A stretch of DNA of 64,000 bases from Breviolum minutum Mf 1.05b.01 (taxonomy: Eukaryota; Sar; Dinophyceae; Suessiales; Symbiodiniaceae): positions 62,001 to 126,000 of the forward strand of contig DF239048.1 in NCBI GenBank assembly GCA_000507305.1, in the 5' to 3' direction. This document shows positions 55,581-64,000 of the stretch, in pieces. The position numbers and the translations under genes were made by a program. The notes under the pieces are model-generated. The model was not told where the DNA came from and ran no database searches. It was given only the letters and a program-made list of their open reading frames with translations. Positions within the stretch are counted from its first letter, which is position 1. Each line of letters starts with the position of its first letter.

Positions 55581-56717
55581 TATACAAACTACAGAAGCAG
55601 ACCTTGTGGCGCTGCTGCTTGCCTACGACCTTCCATTGCTTGCGTGCCAGGCGAGAACATTTTAAAAAAGGCAACAAAGCAGCCCGCTGGTGCATATGAA
55701 ATGACTGGACCCAGCAAATAAAGCAAACAATTTACATGATGTGAGATTCGACTCACAACGCAATACTCACACACTTCTTCAGGTTGGTTGCGAGTGGTTG
55801 AAAATGGTGCGATCCAACCCTTCGTTTGGATCCCAATGTGCAGGTCACGTTGGCACGATTTGCTGGCGATGTGGATAAATGCCTGGAGTTCCTTTTGGAC
55901 ACGGAAGAAGGCCATTTTTTTGGGTTTGACTGGGCAGTGGTCGATCCTCTCGGGACGATACAAGGCCAATTAAAATGCTTGTTTGGAGGGAAGAGAACCT
56001 GATTTTGATATTTGTTCATGATTTTTTTGATGCACTTTGATTTTTGTGGAACATGTACATGTTACATACATGTACACACACACACAATTTACATAAACAT
56101 CAGATCATAACTGCAAGTACAGCATATAAATGTCTCAAAACTGCGCCCCAACCAAATCTCATCCACCACAGTGTCGTTTTACGGTGTTTTTTTTTTTCGA
56201 GATTCTCCAGGTCAGAAACTTTGCGTCACAGAGGATGCTGTAGGGTGGCTCCAAGGGTGAATCGTTGTAGAGTTTTTTTATGATCAAATCTGCTAGTGCT
56301 TCTAGTGTTATGATTTCATGAATATGTGAAGCATATTTCATGATATATTGTAATATATACATGAAAATTTAATTACTTCCCATAATTTTTTTGGGGAGAA
56401 TGAAAGGCACCATGACTAAAAGGTGAGCAGATGCTTGCCCAGGTTTTTCTGCATGTCTGGAATCCCCTTGTAACTTTGCCTTTATTCATTGCCGTTTGGG
56501 CAAAAGTTGGTTTTTCATGCTGGGCGGTTCTGTTGTTCAGGAGGTTGGAGAAAAAATTGGTTGCAAGTTCCATGGGTTCATCGATTTCTGTGACCCTGAA
56601 ACCTGAAACCGAAAAAAACAAACAAAAAAACGAGCGTTGTCAATGTTGTCAACGTTAATTTTTCGCCCCCCCTTTCCCAGGAGCTTGCACCCAATGAGGG
56701 CAAGACTGGAGATAAAG
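55581..56717 (+). CDS. Chain of four small exons, ankyrin-like start
   Basis: Phase-compatible exons: about 55581-55650 (TEADLVALLLAYDLPLLACQ, GC donor), 55844-55906 (VTLARFAGDVDKCLEFLLDT, GA donor), 56541-56597 (EVGEKIGCKFHGFIDFCDP, GA donor) and 56681-56717 (ELAPNEGKTGDK, GT donor). The first two look like the helical part of ankyrin or similar repeats, but the spacing between helices is shorter than in a standard ankyrin repeat. The last two are unrecognised. Acceptors are GCCAG, GTGCAG, GTTCAG and TCCCAG. Confidence 0.5.
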
Positions 56718-56956
56718 GTTTGCTGAATCGAAAAAAAAAAAGGAGCTGGTTTTGTACCGATGTTGTTTGAATGGGTTGCTTGAACATGCCTGACACAAAA
56801 TGATGGATAGGGATCGGGATGCCAATTCCTAGATGGTCCCCAAACGTTTTTTTACGGGGGGTTGGTGGGATGAGGGGTGGGATAATTCACTGAAATGCTC
56901 GCGGAGATTGAATCCCAATAAAACCAAAGTTGATCAGCATAGTCTTCAATTATGTT

Positions 56957-57058
56957 CCGGGTGGTGGCTTCAAATATTCTTTATTTTCATCATTACCTGG
57001 GGAAATGTTCCAATTGGACTTCCGCATATTTTTCAGATGGGTTGAAACCACCAACTAG
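56957..57058. repeat. TIR element, family A
   Basis: CCGGGTGGTGGCTTCAAATA on the left and GGGTTGAAACCACCAACTAG on the right. Confidence 0.82.
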
Positions 57059-58130
57059 TGACACTAGTGTTGAATGATTCTTACCACAATTGGATCCCCC
57101 GAAAAAGTTGTCGAACTTTTTTTACCGTTCCAACTCTTTGGACCATTACGTTGAAAAATGAGTAGACTTTCCCATACCATCCATGGGACTGGTATATTTT
57201 CCTACGTTTGGTTGATTTTTGTGCCAAATGTGGGCAAACATATACCATACATGGATGCTATGGGTTGGTTTCTTACCCCCCCAAAATTATGATATTTTTT
57301 TTTTAATTCATAAAATGTTTTGCTAGCTTTCCGAAAAATCCATCCCTTCTTGGTTGAATCAAAGGTGCTTAGTTAAGGTGGGTGTTTTTTCTTTGAAGCG
57401 CCGGGGAGCCACCGTTAAACGCCGTGACCCACATCCGACGATCCGAAAGTTCAGTGGCTCGCAACCCCTTTGGGGGAGGGATCAACATATCCATGGCAGG
57501 CCCTGAGGCCTGGATTGGCCGAAAGATTGGCCTGGAAAGTGGTGGTGATTTTTTCGATATTTTTTTGAACTGATTTTTTTAAAACCTAACTTGTATATAT
57601 TCATCCATATTTAATATATACAAACTTTTTTTGAAAAATAAAAAATATGTTTTGTTGCCCTCGATTTTTGTTAAAGGAATGTTAGAAACATGTTACTTGA
57701 TCTTTGGATGTGGAAGAGCATGGAACAAGAAGTACATCTACTCTGAGAGAGTTACAAGGATGTTCTAGAAGTACTTTTGATGTTGTTTGAAGTATTTTTG
57801 AAGTGCTTCTGGTTGGGGAATTTCATGGAATGAATTGGTGGGTAGGGCCGCCATTTCGGAATGCCCTAAGTCCCGACACTTTTGCCGGGACAGGTTGCCG
57901 GGCGCCTCATCTTGAGGAACACCTTCATTGAGTTGGAGGCGCCTCACCCTTCGTATCTTTTCGTTTGGTTACCTGAGAGTATAAAACGTGCCAAATGTAA
58001 GACTTCCTGTGCTTTAAAAAAGAAGCACCCCCCCTCTGTCCTAAAACCATACATGTAGAAAGATATATACAAATATAAGATATTCTATGACATGAATCAC
58101 ATGAATGAGATATCTCTCTACTTCAAGTTG
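57059..58130. other. No supportable gene
   Basis: AT-rich, with a short GC-richer patch at 57400-57545 that has no convincing exon. A region after CAG 58149 (to about 58290) is open in two frames and may be an exon. Confidence 0.4.
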
Positions 58131-58499
58131 TCACTGCTGCTATTGCAGGACCCGGGCTCCTTAGATGAAGGAACTGATGGGCCCTTGGGCCGGGCTCGAG
58201 CGTCTTCTGATGGATGCCTTTTTGAATCCTCCCGTTTTGATGAAGATGTCACTCAGGAGGCACACACCTTCCATGGTGGTTGGTTTTCGTAGTTCAGATT
58301 TTCCAAGACGTGATTACATGAAAGCGGCAAAATTCAAGAATTCTTTTTTTTCAGACGCAAGATAGATTGACTATATATAATTATTTGAATTTATATGTGA
58401 CAGGTATGCAATTTCAAATTTGACAACATGTCCATTGAAAAAACTGAAACACATTTCCATGCGTTTTTGTGATGTTTTGATTTCGCAAAATCCACACAG

Positions 58500-58582
58500 G
58501 TGCTGCAAGCCCCAGTGGATCTCAATGTTGCGATTGCTTTAACGGGTGCCAGCTGCTTGAATACACCCAGATCTGCAGCTTG
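58500..58582 (+). CDS. Single exon, frame ambiguous
   Basis: 83 bases between CACACAG and GTAATT. One frame reads VLQAPVDLNVAIALTGASCL then NTPRSAAW, resembling an ankyrin loop; another reads a Cys-rich peptide (SQCCDCFNGCQLL). Exon borders are good but the frame cannot be chosen. Confidence 0.4.
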
Positions 58583-59695
58583 GTAATTTGATTTTTTTCA
58601 GCTTTCGGAAAGGTTGGGAGGTTTTTTTTGTCCGGAAGCTGATTCTAGTTTAGCAGAAATTTTGTGTCCAAATAATTCCATGGGTAGTTGATGGCCTAGG
58701 ATGTTTTTTGAAAATTGCTGATGAGTGCATAAAAAAAGGGTTTTTTTTTCTCGGTAGTTCTGTTGTCTGATGTTCGGTCACATTCGCATCCCACCCTTAG
58801 CGTATTTGCATGTATTTGCCTTCATGCCTGGGTATAACTCGCTGCTGCATTCTGTCACACCTTTTGGTTACATCCTGAAACCCAAGGATGTTGGGGATGG
58901 GGACGTTGGGGATAGCATGGAAGCCAAAGGACTCTGTTCCGCTGTTGGTTTTGCTGTGACATGGGTGTTTTTCAAAATTTGACTTCACCAAAATGGTCTA
59001 TTCTTTGATGATTAGTATTTAATAAAAGTCTGTAGAAACCAAATCGGATTTTCGGATTTTGGGACCCTTATGGACCCTTCATTTTTTTGAGATATCCACA
59101 TTTTGTCATAGCAATTGAATGCAATTTGAGAAAATCGTGATTCTACCTGTTGAAATGGCAGGGTTGGCATTGGATCCTATAGGACTATAATATATAATAT
59201 ATAAACATGATTTTTCCATGAATCTACCGAAGGGAAGTGATTGAAGATGTTAGTTTCAGCTTCGAAGCTGTGAACAACAGCATTTGGAGATGGGTTGACA
59301 GTTTGGAGGACAGTTTTTTCCATGTTTTGGTGGATTCTAAAGTGTGAAAAGCCATCGAAAAAAGGGGGATGAGCAATGATGTACTGAAACCAGTGGGTGA
59401 AATAAGCACTACCCAAGATGAGCAACAAATGTTGTACAACAAAAAGAAATGCAACTATTAACTATACCACCTGAAAAGCAGATGGCTAGTAAGCCACTCA
59501 CAAGTTCGGTTGCGAAGAGTTTTCGGGGCCATGATAAACCAATACATGGGAGTGCACCGCCATCTACAGTACCGTTTTCACTACGGTACTCCCTGGCAAG
59601 TTTAACAGCGAGTTTTCCCCTGAAGTTCGTGACCGAAACCCAAAAGGAAGCCGGATCGTCTTCCAACTATCATTTTTCAGGGGCAAGCTGTTTAA

Positions 59696-59813
59696 CTAGG
59701 TGGTGGTTTCAAATATTATATGTATTTCTTTTATTTTTGTTTAAATGTTCATCCCTGGGAAGATTCCCATTTTGACGAGCATATTACTCAGATGGGTTGG
59801 TTCATCACGACCG
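59696..59813. repeat. TIR element, family A (right arm decayed)
   Basis: CTAGGTGGTGGTTTCAAATA on the left; GATGGGTTGGTTCATCACGA on the right. Confidence 0.75.
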
Positions 59814-59874
59814 ATTTCAGCCCAAAAGATAACACATTGGAAGTGAAATGGGGCCCCTTTATTTTCAGCAAAAT

Positions 59875-59952
59875 CTAGGTTGGTGAAATATTATTATTGT
59901 AATTTGGCCAGATGTATATATTATTCAGATGGCTTGGTTCAACCACCAAGCA
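59875..59952. repeat. Family A remnant
   Basis: CTAGGTTGGTGAAATATT on the left and GGCTTGGTTCAACCACCAAG on the right with a shortened, unrelated-looking core. It sits 60 bases after another family A copy. Confidence 0.6.
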
Positions 59953-60957
59953 GATAAATTTTGCACATCTTCCTTCAGGGCCTTTAACTTTAGGCTCCAT
60001 GATTGGGCAGGACTTCCACCGGTCAGTTCCCACGTGGCAAATCTTCACTTCCAGCCGGTGGACGGGGAGGGGATGGCCGAAAATACACGGGCAACTGGAG
60101 TCCTTATAAGTGGACTTACAACCCCATTTATAATTGGTAGGGGCCCAACTTGTGTAGTTGTATTTACCTAGCAGTTCTATTGTAGGTTCCATATTGCTGT
60201 TTCCTTGCTATTTGTAGATGCGTATCTTGTATCCATGATGTATCAACAAATCTGGAAACATGGCCGCATGCTGTTTATCTAGAAAAAACACTCAGCCTGG
60301 TCAAGCTGGGCAATTGGCAACGTCAAGTAGCTACTAAGTGCAAGTTCCGATGGAAGGAAACTTGGCCTTTGTTTAAACATGTTCTTTGGTGTAGGAAAGT
60401 CACAAGTCCCTGGCATCATACAATCAATGCTTTTTTATATGCGCACATCATACAATTAGATCTGTACGCTGTGTTGGTAAAGACTCCTAGTGTTGCCCTA
60501 CAGTCGGGCGTAGCCATATGCCCACTATATGAGTCAAGATACCAGATTCATTGTTGAGGGTGTGATGTCAATCGCTCAAAGCAAAGGGGCTTTAGCTATG
60601 GCACTAATATGTACATCAGAAGCAAAGTCCAATATAGGAAAATGAGGTGAAAAGCAGCATTCTTTTAAACGCATCGGAAATGTCATCCACGGTATGTGCA
60701 ACATGGACCTTCATTGGGCTTGTGACCAAGCAGCCAGTCAGTGACCGATTGTTTGGTTGATATAGGCTCAGAGACTAGCTAGTTTCGTATGGACAACACA
60801 CCATTATAATCCATTATATTGTATTGTTATATGTAACTCTTCTGAAGCATCCTTATATCTTGAGATAACCCTCCAGTGTATTTGAAGACCCATCTTGATC
60901 CTTCAAGATTTTCATCAGCCCAGCTGGGAAGGGGGACCGATTTTTGTTGGGCCGCAG

Positions 60958-61070
60958 GCTTGGGGCACAACTATGCCAAAGCCAGCAGTGAACAAAGAGG
61001 AGTTGCAACGTCTTTCAGATGAGGTGGCTCAGTCTCTTGCTTCAAGGCTTTACTCCCGGGTTACTCCAAG
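60958..61070 (+). CDS. Single exon, helical, unrecognised
   Basis: Between GGGCCGCAG and GTGGGT. It contains an internal ATG and reads MPKPAVNKEELQRLSDEVAQ and SLASRLYSRVTP. Strongly coding-like (amphipathic helix); it could be the first coding exon of a gene. Phase at the end is 2. Confidence 0.55.
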
Positions 61071-61391
61071 GTGGGTTTTTCATGGGATGGGCATGGGTGA
61101 TATATGGCTTTCATGTCAAAACAGAAAAAAAAAGTGTCTGAAATGAAATTTGGGATTTATATGTACCTTATGGAATCTTATTTCTTTTAAAGTAATCTTT
61201 GTACCTATGATTCGAAGATTTTAGATGTTGGTTTACTTTCCCGGAAATCATGTTGAGATTACCAAAGATCCAACCCGCTAAGGTTGGTGAAACAAAACAA
61301 GCAGCTACGCAGTCAGATCACATCGACCAAGGACAGAAATCCCCCAAGTTGCTCCATGCTGGCTGTTTCCCCCACAATGGATGATGAAAAT

Positions 61392-61459
61392 AATGGAAAT
61401 CCCTATGAACAAATGGGATGATTTGGGGGGATTTTACCCACCATTTTTGGAAACACCCA
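61392..61459. repeat. Right half of a family B TIR element
   Basis: GGGATGATTTGGGGGGATTT leads to ACCATTTTTGGAAACACCC. Confidence 0.6.
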
Positions 61460-61792
61460 TGTAAGGAAAAAAATGGTAAGAAATATTTGGCTACCCTTTT
61501 TTTTCAGAATCATTGGAGTGAAAAATGGGTGTATCTCCAATACTACTTTCCTTTCATTTGGGGTAATTTTTCCACTTCCATGATTATGGGAGAAAGGGTC
61601 ATGTTCATGGTAAGTGTAGCTAGATATTTCACACTAATGAAGCATTGGGAATCAAAGCTGCTACTACCCAGTCTACATGGCAGACATGAAAAAATCTTTG
61701 GAAATCCGTTTTGGATGATTCAATCCCTCCCACGTAGGGATTGATAATATGAATTAATGTGTTTTTGGTACAAATCATTGTTTCACCAACAT

Positions 61793-61899
61793 GGATGTTT
61801 CCAAAAATAGGGGTACCCCAAAATGGATGGTTTATAATGGAAAACCCTATTAAAATAGATGGTTTTGGAAGGAAAACCCACTATTTTTGGAAACACCCA
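61793..61899. repeat. TIR element, family B (reverse orientation)
   Basis: GGATGTTTCCAAAAATAGGG on the left and CTATTTTTGGAAACACCC on the right, with the core in the opposite orientation to most copies. Confidence 0.85.
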
Positions 61900-62082
61900 C
61901 ATTAAACATCGTGAGTCACGAATGGATGATCCGTTGATTCGCCTCGCTTTGAAGCACCTTGGTGTTTTTCAGTGTAAACCATCCAAGTAACCGCGATTCG
62001 AGGACCCAATCACTGGTTTCGAGACTGGCCAGGAGGCAGCTCCTTGGTCGGGTTTTAGATGTACAAACTTGGCGAAGCAAGT

Positions 62083-62189
62083 GGGTCTTTCCGAAAATAG
62101 GGAGTTTTCCCCCCAAAGTCATCCCATTTTAATAGGGTTTTCCATTATAAACCATCCATTTTGGGGTACCTTTATTTTTGGAAACACCC
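62083..62189. repeat. TIR element, family B
   Basis: GGGTCTTTCCGAAAATAGGG on the left and TTATTTTTGGAAACACCC on the right, about 185 bases after the preceding copy. Confidence 0.85.
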
Positions 62190-62348
62190 AAGTGATACAT
62201 ATTGATACTTTTGCTGCTTCAGAATTTTTGGATCACCAGGTGAGATGTATACTGTATGTATGTCATTATAATGTAAACACGTACACATACTGATACTGTA
62301 TATAGCTGTCATATGCTGTCATTGTGTATTTTGGAACCCTTCCGCAAG

Positions 62349-62440
62349 AATTCGCGATTCTGAAGTCTTCCGAGGTGGGCGCAACTTGGATGGCATACCC
62401 AATGCAAGGCATTTCTGGGTGGAGAGCATTGAACGGGCTT
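62349..62440 (+). CDS. Possible sulfotransferase N-terminal exon
   Basis: Between TCCGCAAG and GTTATG. One frame reads FAILKSSEVGATWMAYPMQG then ISGWRALNGL. The part KSSEVGATWM resembles the 5'-phosphosulfate loop (K-S-x-x-x-G-x-T-W) of sulfotransferases. A second frame (RGGRNLDGIPNARHFWVESI) is also open and coding-like, so the frame is not certain. A short island at 62557-62598 (DYKDTLDSMDVD, then TGA) might be a last exon of the same gene. Confidence 0.35.
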
Positions 62441-63173
62441 GTTATGGGGTTTGTTTAAACGGTTTTGGAAGGGGATGTCTCTACAAATATCTCAAAAAAA
62501 GAGATGCATTGATTCATTCAATTCATTCCAACTTGTTTCTTCCCGTTTTTGTTTTCCAAGATTACAAGGATACTCTTGATTCAATGGATGTTGATTGATC
62601 TTGGGATGAATTCCCTGTAATTTCTATTTTGAGGGAGTCCAAATGATGGCCTGTCCAGGCCAATGCGTCGGAGGCTGCGATCAAATTAGAACCTCGGCAC
62701 ATAATAAGGTGATAAACATAACGAGGGAAACAAACAAACAAGACTCATGAAACAAACAACAAACTGCCCGGGGACTTATATATTTGACCGAAACTTATTT
62801 CCCCTAAATATTTGCATTCAACATTGTAAGACTTGTTGTGTGAAGATGCATCCAAGAAATCTCAAGTGTGGCCAGCAAAGATCAAGTAGAACTAGAAAGA
62901 ACAACTTCGCTCTCTCGCCCTGCAAAACGTGTTTTTTTTTGTATCGGGGGAATCCCCCCCAAATGCCCAAAGAATTCAGGCGGGTGGATTTACAGTCCTG
63001 CATTTTAGTTTAGAAAAAAATAGATTCCAGAAAGAAGTATAACAAATAAATGAATGAAACCAGCATAGGACAGGAACATAGTGGGTCAATTCAGGTGAAA
63101 GGCAACAAAAAAACTTTAGTTTTGATGACTTAAATCTGCTGTTTGCAGATTTATCAGCAGCAACTATTATATA

Positions 63174-63275
63174 TGGGTGTTTCCAAAAATAGGGGTACCC
63201 CCAAAACACCCCAAAATGATCATTTTTAGTAGGAACACCTATGGTTGTTGGATACCACCATTTAAGGAAACACCC
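63174..63275. repeat. TIR element, family B
   Basis: GGGTGTTTCCAAAAATAGGG on the left and CACCATTTAAGGAAACACCC on the right. The core is the reverse of the variant at 31466. Confidence 0.85.
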
Positions 63276-63317
63276 ATATATACATATATTACATCAATTT
63301 GTGGTGGCCCTTTCCAG

Positions 63318-63355
63318 GCTATCCAGGCTATGTCAACGCTTTCGCAGCTCGGCGG
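63318..63355 (+). CDS. Micro-exon, unrecognised
   Basis: Between CTTTCCAG and GTTTTT, reading AIQAMSTLSQLGG. Coding-like but short; gene unknown. Confidence 0.35.
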
Positions 63356-63370
63356 GTTTTTTCAGTGGTT

Positions 63371-63469
63371 CAAAAATCCGGCGGTGACCAGTTGAGGTTG
63401 GTTGTTGAAATCCCATTTAACCAACGTTTTCATACATCCCAGGTGGTTAGGATTTCTTCCATCAAGGCC
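63371..63469. repeat. TIR element, family D (diverged)
   Basis: AAAATCCGGCGGTGACCAGT on the left and GGATTTCTTCCATCAA on the right. Confidence 0.65.
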
Positions 63470-63709
63470 GGTAGGTTTCAAAATTTGTTTTGGGCTATGT
63501 TTTTTTGTCCACATTTTGGCAGGAAAAATAATGTACAAAAAAATGATGAACCATTTTTGGTAAGGATTTTATGAACCAACTAACCAACATATGATCATGA
63601 ATGAATCAATCGAATCTGATATCATTAGCCACCCTACCTTGAGGTGCATCCCGAATGAAAACAGCCCACATTTCATACTAACTAAAGATCAAGCCTTTTT
63701 TTCTTGAAG

Positions 63710-63748
63710 GCTGCACCATCTGGGACAAGCAAGATTGGACTGCCATCC
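63710..63748 (+). CDS. Micro-exon, unrecognised
   Basis: Between TTCTTGAAG and a consensus GTAAGA donor, reading AAPSGTSKIGLPS. Likely part of the same gene as the exon at 63318. Confidence 0.4.
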
Positions 63749-64000
63749 GTAAGAATTTGTTGTGTTACAATCCCCAAAATGAAAGGTCCATAGTAGTCCT
63801 TCTTGGTTCATGCCCATTCCTGTTTTGAAGGAACACCAAAATCACCTCGGTTTTTTGAAACCTTTTTCAAACCAATCTGTTTGTGGTTCATTCCCAACCA
63901 GCAGATTTACAGGGTCCTGTTGATGACAAGCTTTTGGAAACACCCTTTTGCGTGCACTAAGAAAGAAGGTGTTTTTCGTGTCGCATTTGTTTTCCCTATG

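Larger units (their letters stand above)
58990..60957. other. No supportable gene apart from repeats
   Basis: Holds two family A elements (below) and AT-rich DNA. Short open frames overlap on both strands and none has motif or splice support. Confidence 0.45.

Noticed and set aside
1-64000. tRNA, rRNA, CRISPR arrays, bacterial operons
   Set aside because: No cloverleaf, ribosomal or repeat-spacer pattern was seen. Intron-rich genes exclude a bacterial source.

Overview
This is eukaryotic nuclear DNA, and I infer a dinoflagellate, most likely from the Symbiodiniaceae/Suessiales group. The coding sequence is cut into many tiny exons (about 19-230 bp) separated by introns of hundreds to thousands of bases. 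The introns end in AG, mostly followed by G, but well over half of those I could place begin with GC or GA instead of GT. That donor mix is a known trait of dinoflagellates. The sequence is AT-rich outside exons and full of short terminal-inverted-repeat elements, microsatellites and tandem repeats. One undetermined base (n) sits at 29462 in a TTGTGG microsatellite.

Layout. 977-3265: the 3' exons of an unrecognised plus-strand gene, followed by satellite-like repeats. 4950-9308: scattered small exons of one or two unrecognised genes. 10039-16540: a dephospho-CoA kinase (CoaE family, last step of coenzyme A synthesis) in at least nine exons, with a possible tail-anchor exon at 18498-18576. 17971-18050: a lone ankyrin-like exon on the minus strand. 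22216-51128: a very large plus-strand gene of at least 26 exons. It encodes about eleven or more ankyrin repeats, a helical linker and a complete acyl-protein thioesterase / carboxylesterase alpha/beta-hydrolase domain whose Ser, Asp and His lie in three different exons. An uninterrupted 363-codon reading frame on the same strand lies inside its first recognised intron (22819-23910). 51542-63750: more coding islands on the plus strand that I could not resolve into complete genes.

Almost every recognised exon is on the plus strand, fitting the unidirectional gene arrays of dinoflagellates. The kinase and the ankyrin-hydrolase are otherwise unrelated in function as far as I can see. Exon borders were fixed by reading-phase agreement plus family motifs, without transcripts. 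Borders are given as exact where phase and motif agree and as approximate elsewhere.
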